A DNA stretch of 64,000 nt from Pseudomonas graminis (GCF_013201545.1 NZ_CP053746.1:2693001-2757000); one strand, 5' to 3'. Counted from the first letter of the stretch, positions 16,990 through 28,244 are shown. The notes: generated by a model from the sequence alone, not told the origin. A program made the numbers and translations.

Positions 16990-18438
16990 TCAGGTGCGAA
17001 TAGGGACGAATTTTGCGACGTAGCTCTCGCCGGTTTTGTCATAGAACAATTTGCCGTCTACGGCCTTGCCACCATTCTTATCCAGAACTATGTCCATGCA
17101 GTTCACCGGCGCCTGGTCGTCGTCGATGAATACGCGATAGAGCACGGTGTCCTGTCCTTCGAAGGTGTTGGCAACAGCGGCGAGTGTGGTCGCCTTGCTT
17201 TTCTTGTTCTGGTCGTAGCCTTTAACCAGTTGGATACGGGGCTGCTTGGCAATCTCTGCGTTGTTGCGCAGCACGGCGATTGGCGTGATGGTCACCAGGT
17301 TGCCGTTGACGTTGTTGGCCCAGACTCTGCCGTTGTAACCGGGCAAGTAATCGGTGGTCTCGTGCTCGGCCAGTTCTTGCCCGCTCGCAAGGTTCTTCAC
17401 CGCGCCGGCAACCCGTGGGCGGTCCGCTTCACAGCTCGCGACCGGCACGCTTGCATTGGCTTTGCTGATCAGCGTGAAGCCCGTGGACTCCATCGGTTTG
17501 ACCAAGCGGGCCAACTGATTGGTATCAGCGCTGGCGGGGCTTCCGCCGAAATCGACGAAGTTCGAGGGAGACGCGGCAACCGGTTGCTCGACAGATTTTG
17601 TCGGCGCCTTAGCTTGAGGTGCAGACGCAGCGACTTTAGCTTTGGACGTGGATTGGTTGCGAGTGCCATGGGCCAGGTAGCGCGGGTTGCTGCGCTCCTG
17701 TTTGACGCGTTGTTCCAGCAGCGCCGTGGACTCCAGCTGGACGATTTCGACCCGCCGATTCTGGGCGCGCCCTTCGGCAGTGGTGTTATCGGCGAGGGGG
17801 CGAGCAGCGCCTACACCTTGGAAGTACAGACTCTGAGCTGAAATACCGGCCTCGGCCAGGACTTTACCTACGCTGCGCGCACGACGGTCGGAAAGTTGCT
17901 GGTTGAAATCAGCCGAGCCGGTCGCGTCGGTATGCCCGACCACCAGAACCGCTTGCGGCTGGGCGCTGGACTGACCTTGTGCCGGCTTGAACGCATTGGC
18001 GAGCTTGCGCACCTGGCGCAGGCCATCGGCCGTCAATTGGTCGCTACCTGTGGGGAACATGCCCTGGTCTTCGACCTGAGCGACGATGCCTGCATCGGCC
18101 ATCACTGCGGGCTTGCCATTCTGCGCGGGGGCCTGCGCTTGCAGCGTGTCGATCTGCATCTTCAGGTGTTCTTCCTGCGCGATCCGCTGCAGTTCCTGCT
18201 GACGGTTCTGCCAGACATGGCCCACCGCGCAACCCGCTGCACCGCCAACCACGCCGCCTGCCACGGCTTTACCCGCATTGCCCGTAGCCGCGTAGATCAA
18301 GCCCGCGCCGAGCAATGCCCCGCCTGCGCACCCTATCGCCGTGCCGTAATCACGGCCTGCCTGATCGAACGTGGCGCAACTGCTCAGCGTCACTGCCAGT
18401 GCCAGCACTGTCAGCTTGCCGGGATGAAAAGACTTCAA
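16990..18438 (-). CDS. OmpA-family lipoprotein with glycine zipper and unknown C-terminal domain
   Basis: 482 residues from a TTG start at 18438, chosen because AGGAG lies nine bases upstream and a lipoprotein signal follows at once (lipobox LSSC, C21). Residues about 36-82 are a Gly/Ala-rich glycine zipper. A helix follows, then an OmpA-type peptidoglycan-binding domain (about 130-245) with GHTDATGSADFNQQLSDRRA and GRAQNRRVEI. After a Lys/Ala/Pro linker, about 170 residues form a separate domain I do not recognise. The lipoprotein should tie outer membrane to peptidoglycan. First gene of a tight three-gene operon. A second upstream TTG at 18528 has a weaker binding site. Confidence 0.78.
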   Translation of the reverse strand: MKSFHPGKLTVLALAVTLSSCATFDQAGRDYGTAIGCAGGALLGAGLIYAATGNAGKAVAGGVVGGAAGCAVGHVWQNRQQELQRIAQEEHLKMQIDTLQAQAPAQNGKPAVMADAGIVAQVEDQGMFPTGSDQLTADGLRQVRKLANAFKPAQGQSSAQPQAVLVVGHTDATGSADFNQQLSDRRARSVGKVLAEAGISAQSLYFQGVGAARPLADNTTAEGRAQNRRVEIVQLESTALLEQRVKQERSNPRYLAHGTRNQSTSKAKVAASAPQAKAPTKSVEQPVAASPSNFVDFGGSPASADTNQLARLVKPMESTGFTLISKANASVPVASCEADRPRVAGAVKNLASGQELAEHETTDYLPGYNGRVWANNVNGNLVTITPIAVLRNNAEIAKQPRIQLVKGYDQNKKSKATTLAAVANTFEGQDTVLYRVFIDDDQAPVNCMDIVLDKNGGKAVDGKLFYDKTGESYVAKFVPIRT

Positions 18439-18701
18439 TGCGTACGCTCCTTGTGAGACTGCGAAGACGCACGGACACAAATGACCCGGCCCAATCGCCC
18501 GTCTTCGTCCGTGATGAAAAGCCTTCAATGGATCCGATTTTTCAGGTGTGGGATTTCACCACAGCGGGGCAGGGGATTCAATGTCAAAGGGCCATTCCCG
18601 TTTGGTTTCGGGAATTCTTGCTGAGGGATCAGCCGAGGCTGGCGATGTGCTGAGGACGCGGGTGATTGATGCGGATGCTCATACGTTCAATAAACTCCGC
18701 C
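18439..18701. other. upstream region of the envelope operon with a 20-base direct repeat
   Basis: Positions 18421-18440 and 18511-18530 agree at 18 of 20 bases, exactly 90 bases apart. The copy at 18421 covers the start codon of the lipoprotein gene. No gene is supported on either strand here and no convincing promoter was placed. Confidence 0.5.
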
Positions 18702-18740
18702 CACAAAAAAACCGGCTCAAATCTGGCCGGTTTTTTTGTG
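18702..18740. terminator. strong bidirectional rho-independent terminator
   Basis: A perfect 15-base-pair stem (18702-18716 with 18726-18740) with seven A on the left and seven T on the right. It can stop transcripts in both directions; on the minus strand it ends the tRNA-Leu transcript. Confidence 0.85.
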
Positions 18741-18776
18741 CTTCAAGTCACGTAACCACTTGAAGGTGTTGCTGTT

Positions 18777-18861
18777 TGGTGCCCCGAGGGAGAATCGAAC
18801 TCCCACTTCTTTCGAAAACGGATTTTGAATCCGCCGCGTCTACCAATTCCGCCATCAGGGC
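18777..18861 (-). tRNA. tRNA-Leu (anticodon CAA)
   Basis: 85 bases on the minus strand including the encoded CCA. The acceptor stem GCCCTGA pairs with the 3' arm before the discriminator A and CCA. GGTAGACGC in the D arm, anticodon loop TTCAAAA (CAA), a long class II variable arm (TTTTCGAAAGAAG region) and GTTCGATTC in the T arm are all visible. It reads UUG codons. Not followed by any integrase-like gene. Confidence 0.95.
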
Positions 18862-18874
18862 TCAATGGCGGCGA

Positions 18875-18903
18875 AGTATAGAGATGAGCCTACCGTTGGT
18901 CAA
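18875..18903 (-). promoter_or_regulatory. sigma-70 promoter for tRNA-Leu
   Basis: On the minus strand, -35 TTGACC (18898-18903), a 17-base spacer and -10 TATACT (18875-18880). Transcription would start about seven bases before the mature tRNA end. Confidence 0.8.
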
Positions 18904-18969
18904 TCATGTTTCATGGTCAATTTTCACTTATTCGGCTAAACTTCCCGGCCCTGCTAGACGAACCCCATC

Positions 18970-21179
<2,210 letters not shown>

Positions 21180-21232
21180 GCGACATCCGGTCTTTCGCTT
21201 CCTATTATTAAAATATGCAACTGGAGTGTTAA

Positions 21233-21571
21233 ATGAGCTTTTTCATCTCTTCCGCTTTCGCGGATGCGGCTGCCCCTGCCGCTGCAGGCCCTATGGGCGG
21301 CGGCTTCGAGTGGATTTTCCTGGTCGGCTTTCTGGTCATCTTCTACCTGATGATCTGGCGTCCACAGGCCAAGCGCGCCAAAGAGCAAAAGAACTTGCTG
21401 GGCAACTTGCAGAAGGGTGACGAAGTCGTCACTACCGGCGGTATCGCAGGCAAGATCAATAAAGTGACTGATGACTTCGTTGTTATCGAAGTCTCCGACA
21501 CCGTAGAGCTGAAGATCCAGAAGGGCGCAATCGCTGCCACCCTGCCCAAGGGCACTCTGAAAGCCATCTGA
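21233..21571 (+). CDS. yajC: preprotein translocase accessory subunit YajC
   Basis: 112 residues with one membrane helix (FEWIFLVGFLVIFYLMIWRPQ) followed by a basic segment and a small cytoplasmic domain (GDEVVTTGGIAGKINKV). YajC associates with SecDF-SecYEG. GGAG stands seven bases before the ATG. It follows tgt and precedes secD, as in most gamma-proteobacteria. Confidence 0.95.
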   Translation: MSFFISSAFADAAAPAAAGPMGGGFEWIFLVGFLVIFYLMIWRPQAKRAKEQKNLLGNLQKGDEVVTTGGIAGKINKVTDDFVVIEVSDTVELKIQKGAIAATLPKGTLKAI

Positions 21572-21633
21572 TTCCAGTCTTTTACCAATCGACGGGGCGC
21601 GCAAGGCGCCCCGCGTTATAAGCAGGCGGCGTG

Positions 21634-23502
21634 ATGTTGAACAAATACCCTCTGTGGAAATACATCCTGATCCTGGCAGTGCTGGTGATCGGTTTTATTT
21701 ATTCCGCACCCAATCTCTACCCTGATGACCCGGCTATTCAAGTCACCGGCGCAAGCACTGCGCTGCAGGTCAATCAGGCTGATCTGGATCGCGTAAGCAA
21801 GGCGCTTACCGATGCTGGCATCGCGGTCAAGGGCGCGTCTCTGGCCGAGAACGGCAAGGGCGGTTTGTTGCGTCTGACCAAACAGGAAGACCAGCTGCCA
21901 GCCAAAGATGTCGCACGCAAGGCGCTGGGCGACGATTACGTCGTCGCGCTCAACCTGGCTCAGACCACGCCGAAATGGCTGCGCAGCATTGGCGCTACGC
22001 CGATGAAGCTGGGTCTCGACCTGTCCGGTGGCGTGCACTTCCTGCTCGAAGTCGACATGGACAAGGCGCTGAGTGCGCGTCTGAATGTCTACGAAGGCGA
22101 AGTGAAGAGCTTGCTGCGCAAGGAAAAAGTGCGCTATCGCAGCCTGCCCCAGGACAACGGCGCCATCCAGCTGGGCTTCAGCGATGCTGATACCCGCGAA
22201 CAGGCCCGTGCGCTGATCCGCAAGGACTACACCGATTTCGATATCACCACGAGTGATCGCGGCGAAATGCCGATCCTGCGCCTGGCCATGACGCCAGCCA
22301 AGATCGCTGAAATCCGCGAATACTCGATCAAGCAAAACCTGACCACCGTGCGTAACCGGGTCAACGAGCTGGGTGTTGCCGAGCCGCTGGTTCAGCGTCA
22401 GGGTGCCAACCGCATCGTGGTTGAGCTGCCAGGTGTTCAGGACACCGCCGAAGCCAAGCGTATTCTCGGCAAGACGGCCAACCTTGAGTTCCGTCTGGGC
22501 GCAGGTCCCGATGACAACAAAGCCACCACCGAGATGTTCGAGTTCCGCGAGGGCGGTCGTCCTGCGGCGCCGGTCGAGCGTGGTCTGATCATCACCGGTG
22601 ACCAGGTGACCGACGCCAAGGCCGGCTTTGACGAGCACGGCCGTCCTCAGGTGAACATCAAGCTGGACGGCCATGGTGGTGATCTGATGAGCCGCGCCAC
22701 CCGCGCGAACGTCGGTCGCAGCATGGCGGTGATCTTCATCGAGCAGAAGCCGACCACCACCTACACCAAGCAGATGGTCAACGGCGTCGAAAAAGACGTG
22801 CCGGTCCAGACGTTCAAGGAAGAGAAGAAGATCATCAGCCTGGCGACCATTCAGTCGCCGCTGGGTGCTCAATTCCGCATCACCGGCCTGAACGGCGCGG
22901 GTGAGTCTTCCGAGCTGGCGCTGTTGCTGCGTGCCGGTGGTCTGGCTGCTCCGATGTACTTCGCTGAAGAGCGCACCATTGGCCCGAGCCTGGGTGCCGA
23001 CAACATCACCAAGGGTATCGATGCATCCCTGTGGGGCATGCTGTTCGTCTCGCTGTTCATCCTCGCCATCTACCGTTTCTTCGGTCTGATCGCGACGGTG
23101 GCGCTGGCCTTCAACATGGTCATGCTGCTGGCACTGATGTCGCTGCTGGGTGCAACGCTGACCCTGCCGGGCATCGCCGGTATCGTCTTGACGATGGGTA
23201 TGGCGGTCGATGCGAACGTGCTGATCTTCTCGCGGATTCGTGAAGAGATTGCCAACGGCATGACGGTCCAGCGTGCAATCAATGAGGGCTTCGACCGCGC
23301 GTATACCGCGATCCTCGACGCCAACCTGACGACGCTGCTGGTCGGCGGCATCCTCTTCGCGATGGGCACAGGCCCGGTGAAGGGGTTTGCGGTCACCATG
23401 TCCCTCGGGATCTTTACCTCGATGTTCACAGCCATCATGGTGACCCGCGCAATGGTCAACCTGATCTTTGGCGGTCGTGACTTCAAGAAGTTGTGGATTT
23501 AA
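21634..23502 (+). CDS. secD: protein translocase subunit SecD
   Basis: 622 residues from the ATG at 21634; a GTG one codon earlier is possible. SecD with SecF uses the proton gradient to pull exported proteins into the periplasm. The N-terminal helix (WKYILILAVLVIGFIYSAP), the large periplasmic domain with GLDLSGGVHFLLEVD, and the C-terminal helices with GMAVDANVLIFSRIREE, which carries the proton-relay Asp, are all present. Confidence 0.96.
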   Translation: MLNKYPLWKYILILAVLVIGFIYSAPNLYPDDPAIQVTGASTALQVNQADLDRVSKALTDAGIAVKGASLAENGKGGLLRLTKQEDQLPAKDVARKALGDDYVVALNLAQTTPKWLRSIGATPMKLGLDLSGGVHFLLEVDMDKALSARLNVYEGEVKSLLRKEKVRYRSLPQDNGAIQLGFSDADTREQARALIRKDYTDFDITTSDRGEMPILRLAMTPAKIAEIREYSIKQNLTTVRNRVNELGVAEPLVQRQGANRIVVELPGVQDTAEAKRILGKTANLEFRLGAGPDDNKATTEMFEFREGGRPAAPVERGLIITGDQVTDAKAGFDEHGRPQVNIKLDGHGGDLMSRATRANVGRSMAVIFIEQKPTTTYTKQMVNGVEKDVPVQTFKEEKKIISLATIQSPLGAQFRITGLNGAGESSELALLLRAGGLAAPMYFAEERTIGPSLGADNITKGIDASLWGMLFVSLFILAIYRFFGLIATVALAFNMVMLLALMSLLGATLTLPGIAGIVLTMGMAVDANVLIFSRIREEIANGMTVQRAINEGFDRAYTAILDANLTTLLVGGILFAMGTGPVKGFAVTMSLGIFTSMFTAIMVTRAMVNLIFGGRDFKKLWI

Positions 23503-23511
23503 GGGGCTGCC

Positions 23512-24423
23512 ATGAAACGTACGATCAACTTCATGGGCGTTCGCAACATTGCGTTCGCCATTACCATGCTCCTTACCGTTCTGGCGTTGTTCAGCTGGTT
23601 CTATAAAGGGCTGAACTTCGGTCTGGATTTCACTGGCGGCACGCTGATCGAGCTGACCTACGAGCGTCCGGCCGATCTGCACAAAGTGCGCGAAGAGCTG
23701 GTTGCGTCGGGTTACACCGAAGCGGTTGTGCAAAGCTTTGGTGCGACGACTGATCTGCTCGTTCGCATGCCGGGTGAAGACCCGCAGCTGGGCACACAGG
23801 TTGCCGACGCGCTGCGCAAGACAGGTGCCGATAATCCGGTGACCGTCAAGCGCGTCGAGTTCGTCGGTCCGCAAGTGGGTGAAGAGCTTCGCGACCAGGG
23901 CGGCCTCGGCATGCTGCTGGCGCTGGGCGGCGTTCTCATTTACCTGGCCTTCCGCTTCCAGTGGAAGTTCGCAGTGGGTGCCATCGTCTCGCTGATACAC
24001 GACGTGGTGGTGACGATGGGTATCCTGTCGTTCTTCCAGGTGACCTTCGATCTGACTGTACTGGCTGCAGTGCTGGCGATCATCGGTTACTCGCTCAACG
24101 ACACCATCGTGGTATTCGACCGGGTTCGCGAGAACTTCCGTCTGCTGCGCAAGGCTTCGCTGATCGAGAACATCAACATCTCCACCACGCAGACGCTGCT
24201 GCGGACCATGGCCACCTCGATCTCCACCTTGCTGGCGATCGTCGCGCTGTGGATCTTCGGCGGCGATAGCCTGCACGGGTTCTCGGTGGCGCTGTTCATC
24301 GGGGTGCTGGCGGGTACGTACTCGTCGATCTACATCGCCAACGTGGTGCTGATCTGGCTGAACCTGCGTAGCGAAGACTTGCTGCCACCGGTCACCGTCG
24401 ACAAGGTGGATGACCGTCCGTAA
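23512..24423 (+). CDS. secF: protein translocase subunit SecF
   Basis: 303 residues, six membrane helices. Partner of SecD in proton-driven export. The GLDFTGGTLIEL strand after helix one and GYSLNDTIVVFDRVREN in helix four are family marks. It lies nine bases after secD and is followed by a terminator, closing the queA-tgt-yajC-secDF operon. Confidence 0.96.
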   Translation: MKRTINFMGVRNIAFAITMLLTVLALFSWFYKGLNFGLDFTGGTLIELTYERPADLHKVREELVASGYTEAVVQSFGATTDLLVRMPGEDPQLGTQVADALRKTGADNPVTVKRVEFVGPQVGEELRDQGGLGMLLALGGVLIYLAFRFQWKFAVGAIVSLIHDVVVTMGILSFFQVTFDLTVLAAVLAIIGYSLNDTIVVFDRVRENFRLLRKASLIENINISTTQTLLRTMATSISTLLAIVALWIFGGDSLHGFSVALFIGVLAGTYSSIYIANVVLIWLNLRSEDLLPPVTVDKVDDRP

Positions 24424-24450
24424 CCGATACTGGTAACCGGCCATCACCTA

Positions 24451-24483
24451 AAAAGGCGCGAGTGTGAACTCGCGCCTTTTTTT
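24451..24483 (+). terminator. rho-independent terminator after secF
   Basis: AAAAGGCGCGAGT pairs with ACTCGCGCCTTTT around a short GTGA loop and is followed by further T. It ends the queA-secF operon 28 bases after the secF stop. Confidence 0.88.
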
Positions 24484-24541
24484 ATGCTCCAAGGCTGGGA
24501 GTAGCGCGAGCAATCGCGCTGAATATCGTCAGGAGGTTCAC

Positions 24542-25087
24542 GTGAACAAGTCGTTGCTTATTGGTGCAGTATTGGGTGCTGTCGGTGTAACCGCCGGTGG
24601 TGCTTTGGCCACCTATAGCCTCGTAAAACAAAGCGGCCCAGAGTACGCAGACGTACTTGCCGTCGAGCCTGTGAAAGAACAAATCAAAACCCCGCGCCAA
24701 GTCTGCAAGGACGTTGCCGTCACTCACCGCGCCCCGGTGAAGGACGAGCATCAGATCGTGGGGAGTGTCATCGGTGCCGTAGCGGGTGGCCTGCTCGGCA
24801 ACCAGGTGGGTGGCGGTAATGGTAAGAAGATCGCCACGGTCGCCGGTGCGGTGGGTGGTGGTTACGCCGGTAACAAGGTTCAGGAAGGCATGCAGAACCG
24901 CGACACCTACACAACCACCGAGTCGCGCTGCAACACTGTCAACGACATCAGCGACAAGGTGGTTGGCTACAACGTGAAGTACAAGCTCAACGACAAAGTC
25001 GGGCAGGTGCGTATGGATCGTGATCCAGGCAGCCAGATCCCTGTTAACAAGGACGGTCAGCTGGAGTTGAGCCAGGCCGGCCAGTAA
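24542..25087 (+). CDS. glycine-zipper 2TM domain protein
   Basis: 181 residues from a GTG at 24542, preceded by AGGAGG. An N-terminal hydrophobic segment (LLIGAVLGAVGVTAGGALATY) is followed by a paired glycine zipper (VGSVIGAVAGGLLGNQVGGGNGKK and VAGAVGGGYAGNKVQ). The C-terminal half has a Cys pair possibility (about C62 and C130) and a YcfJ-like NVKYKLNDKVGQVRMDRDPG. Such proteins sit in the envelope; function is not established. In P. aeruginosa the orthologue lies directly beside suhB, whereas here 5.5 kb intervenes. Confidence 0.85.
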   Translation: MNKSLLIGAVLGAVGVTAGGALATYSLVKQSGPEYADVLAVEPVKEQIKTPRQVCKDVAVTHRAPVKDEHQIVGSVIGAVAGGLLGNQVGGGNGKKIATVAGAVGGGYAGNKVQEGMQNRDTYTTTESRCNTVNDISDKVVGYNVKYKLNDKVGQVRMDRDPGSQIPVNKDGQLELSQAGQ

Positions 25088-25104
25088 GCCCTGATTCAAC
25101 GCTC

Positions 25105-25137
25105 AAAAAAACGCCCCTCATGCAGGGGTGTTTTTTT
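25105..25137 (+). terminator. rho-independent terminator
   Basis: AAAAAAACGCCCCT pairs with AGGGGTGTTTTTTT, loop CATGC, just downstream of the glycine-zipper gene. It marks the left border of the inserted porin/lyase module. Confidence 0.85.
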
Positions 25138-25337
25138 GCCTGGAATAAACGCACTGAAGACGCCGAGGTTCCTTCGCACCCACAGCCATACTTATTAAGT
25201 CTCGTGTGGGTAGTAACTATATATTTTTAATCAAAATTCCCGGCCGGTAAGCTCGTTCGGTGGTAGGGGACTCCTACAGTCGCCATTCCACCTGAATAAC
25301 TCTAATAAAAACGAGCTGGACCCAACGGGATATAACA

Positions 25338-26579
25338 ATGCACAAAAGCCCAATGTCTCTAGGACTCACGTCTGCTGCCCTCGGACTGAGCCTTGCTTTA
25401 CCCGGTTTCGCCGAAGCTGACTTTTTTGAAGACAGCAAAGCGGATCTGGAATTTCGAAACTTCTATTTCAACAGCGATTACCACCAGGACGGCGCGCCTC
25501 AGTCCAAGCGCGACGAGTGGGCGCAAGGTCTGATCCTCAACTATGAGTCGGGATTTACCGATGGCACGGTAGGGTTCGGCGTGGATGCCATTGGCCTCTT
25601 CGGTTTGAAACTGGACTCCGGACCTGACCGCCGCAACAGTGGACTTCTGCCGGTCGGTGACGACAAGGCGCCCGACGATTACGGCCGATCAGGCGTGACC
25701 GCAAAAGCGCGGATGGCCAAAAGCGTGCTGCGCGTGGGCACCTTGTTGCCCAAGCTGCCGACCGTCCTGCCCAACGACGGACGCCTGCTGCCGCAGACCT
25801 TTCGTGGCGCCCAGCTGACCTCAAAAGACGTGTCCGACATGACGCTCAATGTGGGGCGGCTGACCAGCAATACCGAGCGCAACGACAGTGGCCATGAAGA
25901 CATCGAGGCCGAGGCCAAGGGTATCAAGGGCGGTCGTCCCAGCGACAAGTTCGACTTCGCCAGCGCCAGCTACAACTGGAGCAAAGGCCTCACCACGTCC
26001 TATAACTATGGCGGTCTGGAAAACAACTACAAGCAGCACATCGTGACGCTGCTGCACAGCGTCCCGCTTGGTGAGTCGCAGTCGCTCAAGAGCGATCTTC
26101 GATACGCCCGTTCGCTCAAGGACGGCAATACGAACATCGACAACACAGCCGTTGGCGCGAAGTTCACCTACAGCGTCGGTGGTCATGGCTTCGGCGTTGC
26201 GTACCAGCGCATGAACGGCGAGACCGGGTTTCCCCACCTGGCCGGAACCGACTCGTTTCTCGTCAACTACGTCATGATTTCCCCGGACTTTGCCAACCCC
26301 GAAGAGCGTTCCTGGCAGGCGCGATACGACTATGACTTTGCAGCGGTCGGACTGCCCGGCCTGAGCTTCATGAGTCGCTACCTCAAAGGCGACAACTTTG
26401 CCCGCGGCGCCAGAGAAGGCACCGAGTGGGAGCGCAACACCGACATCGCCTATGTATTCCAGAGCGGTGCGTTGAAGAACCTCGAACTGAAGTGGCGCAA
26501 CGGCAGCTACCGCAGTAATGGCGGCAACGACATCGACCAGAACCGCGTCATCGTCAGCTACACGCTGCCGCTGCTATAG
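25338..26579 (+). CDS. OprD-family outer-membrane porin
   Basis: 413 residues with a signal peptide (cleavage near AEA-D, residue 27). OprD features: start FFEDSKADLEFRNFYFN, then DEWAQGLILNYESGFT, GFGVDAIGLFGLKLDSG, GTLLPKLPTVLPNDGRLLPQTFRGAQL, and a final strand VIVSYTLPLL. These 18-strand porins admit specific carboxylates or amino acids. It lies 66 bases before the periplasmic lyase gene on the same strand, so it may admit that enzyme's substrate. An A-rich AATAAAAA about 30 bases before the ATG could be an Hfq/Crc site, but this is weak. Confidence 0.9.
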   Translation: MHKSPMSLGLTSAALGLSLALPGFAEADFFEDSKADLEFRNFYFNSDYHQDGAPQSKRDEWAQGLILNYESGFTDGTVGFGVDAIGLFGLKLDSGPDRRNSGLLPVGDDKAPDDYGRSGVTAKARMAKSVLRVGTLLPKLPTVLPNDGRLLPQTFRGAQLTSKDVSDMTLNVGRLTSNTERNDSGHEDIEAEAKGIKGGRPSDKFDFASASYNWSKGLTTSYNYGGLENNYKQHIVTLLHSVPLGESQSLKSDLRYARSLKDGNTNIDNTAVGAKFTYSVGGHGFGVAYQRMNGETGFPHLAGTDSFLVNYVMISPDFANPEERSWQARYDYDFAAVGLPGLSFMSRYLKGDNFARGAREGTEWERNTDIAYVFQSGALKNLELKWRNGSYRSNGGNDIDQNRVIVSYTLPLL

Positions 26580-26645
26580 CCGCTGCGCATCCTCCGCACT
26601 CATCACGACAACGCACCCTCGGCAACTGCCGCACTGGAGCCTGAA

Positions 26646-28244
26646 ATGCCCACAACAAAAACCCTTCTTCATCTGGCCGTCGCCTGCGTATTGAGCACCA
26701 GTTATGGCGCGTACGCAGCCAACACCGCCGAGGTGTCCTGCAAAACCACCGAGGAATGTGCCGCTCAGGCCGCGAAAATCGGGGCGACCGTTGAAAAATC
26801 GAAAGCCCGAGGCAGCAACACCGACAGCCAGTTTTCATGGCTGAACAGGATTAACAAGGCGTCGATCGTGATGCTCACTGAAGAAGGCATCGTCAAGCCC
26901 GAGATGGGTCAGAAGATCGCTACGGGTGTGCGCTTCGCCATCGATCAGGCGGACCAGCCCAATGGCAAGCGGCCCACCGATGTGTTGCAGCTTGAAGCAA
27001 TCATGACCGACAAGATCGGGCCCGAGGCCTCGCTTATCCACTCCGGCCGCAGTCGCCAGGACATGCTGGCCACTTATCGTCTGGCGAAGTTGCGCTCCGA
27101 TGTGCTGGCGTACAGCGAAGCGCTGAATGCCACGCGCAAGCGCTTGTTGGATCTCGCCGACAAGAATATCGACACGCTGATTCCGGCCTATACCAACGGC
27201 GTTCAGGCCATGCCGATCACCTACGCGCATTACCTGCTGGCGTACGAAGCGGCGTTTGATCGTGACGGACAGCGCATTCGCGAGTTGTACCAGCGCTTGA
27301 ATCAAAGTCCGATGGGCACGGCAGTACTGGCGAACTCAGCCTACCCGCTTAACCGCGAGCGGCTCGCCGAACTATTGGGCTTCGACGGCGTGCGGGAGAA
27401 CTCACTGGATTCGAGTCAGGTGTCGACGTACGACATCCCGATCGAGGCTGTGGGCATCGCGTCCTCGTCGGCCATCCGGGTAGGCGCACTGATTGGCGAT
27501 ATCCACACGCATTACCACCAGATTCGTCCGTGGTTGCTACTGGATGAGGAAAAGACCTACACCAGCAGTGCGATGCCGCAGAAGCGCAATCCGGGGTTGC
27601 TCATGCGTGCCCGTGAATCGGCGTCGGACGTCGTGGGACTGGCGCAGACGGTCACGCTGCGGGCCCATAACGTTACTACCGGCATGACCGACTATAAATT
27701 CGCTTTCGATTCCCTGGGCGTGTTCGATTCGACCAAGGAGATGTTTGGGGCAATGGACGCAGTGATCGATGCGCTGCAGGTCAATCCCCAGCGAGCGCGG
27801 GAAGAGCTGGAGAATGAGTGGACGACCTCCATGGAGCTGGCCGACACGCTGGAACGCACGCAGAAGGTTCCCTTTCGGATCGGCCATAGTTTCGCGTCGT
27901 TGATCGTCGAACAGGCCCGCAGTGAAGGGCTTACTCCGAAGACCTTCCCCTACGCCGATGCACAGAAGCTCTACACCCAGGCGGCGGACAAGTATCAGTG
28001 GAAGCAAAACACCTTGCCGCTGGATGAGGCAACGTTCCGCGCTTCACTCTCGCCGGAGAACATGGTGAAGACACGAAAGGGCACTGGCGGTCCGCAGCCG
28101 GAGGAGGTCAAGCGCATGCTGGCTGAAGCGCACAAAACCCTCGATGGGGACCAGGCATGGTTGCGTGAGCGCCGCGAAAAGCTGACCCAGGCCGAAGGAA
28201 ACCTGGATCGAGCGTTCGAGAAGTTGCTTTCATCCAAGGGGTGA
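26646..28244 (+). CDS. periplasmic argininosuccinate-lyase/fumarase-superfamily enzyme
   Basis: 532 residues with a Sec signal peptide (LLHLAVACVLSTSYGAYAAN, cleavage near AYA-A, residue 24), followed by a CKTTEEC pair that could form a disulfide. The lyase core is clear: HSGRSRQDMLAT (family GRSRNDQ), PAYTNGVQAMPITYAHYLLAYE, and the mobile catalytic-serine loop SSAMPQKRNPG. This superfamily cleaves C-N bonds of succinyl-substituted amines, releasing fumarate. Two oddities: export, when ArgH is cytoplasmic, and TN in place of the family TH, whose His is catalytic. Context with an OprD porin and a DctA-like carrier suggests it frees a C4-dicarboxylate from an imported conjugate. The substrate is unknown. 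Confidence 0.82.
   Translation: MPTTKTLLHLAVACVLSTSYGAYAANTAEVSCKTTEECAAQAAKIGATVEKSKARGSNTDSQFSWLNRINKASIVMLTEEGIVKPEMGQKIATGVRFAIDQADQPNGKRPTDVLQLEAIMTDKIGPEASLIHSGRSRQDMLATYRLAKLRSDVLAYSEALNATRKRLLDLADKNIDTLIPAYTNGVQAMPITYAHYLLAYEAAFDRDGQRIRELYQRLNQSPMGTAVLANSAYPLNRERLAELLGFDGVRENSLDSSQVSTYDIPIEAVGIASSSAIRVGALIGDIHTHYHQIRPWLLLDEEKTYTSSAMPQKRNPGLLMRARESASDVVGLAQTVTLRAHNVTTGMTDYKFAFDSLGVFDSTKEMFGAMDAVIDALQVNPQRAREELENEWTTSMELADTLERTQKVPFRIGHSFASLIVEQARSEGLTPKTFPYADAQKLYTQAADKYQWKQNTLPLDEATFRASLSPENMVKTRKGTGGPQPEEVKRMLAEAHKTLDGDQAWLRERREKLTQAEGNLDRAFEKLLSSKG

Noticed and set aside
16990..18528. Upstream TTG at 18528 as the lipoprotein start
   Set aside because: It would put 30 residues before the signal peptide; AGGAG at the right distance supports the TTG at 18438.
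18777..18861. tRNA-Leu as an integration site for a mobile element
   Set aside because: No direct repeat of the tRNA 3' end and no integrase nearby; the flanks are conserved queA and a terminator.
21616..24447. A 943-codon open frame antisense to secD and secF
   Set aside because: High-GC codon bias of secDF keeps stops out of the antisense frame. The translated text is Gln/Arg/His-rich with no domain, and secD/secF are certain on the other strand.
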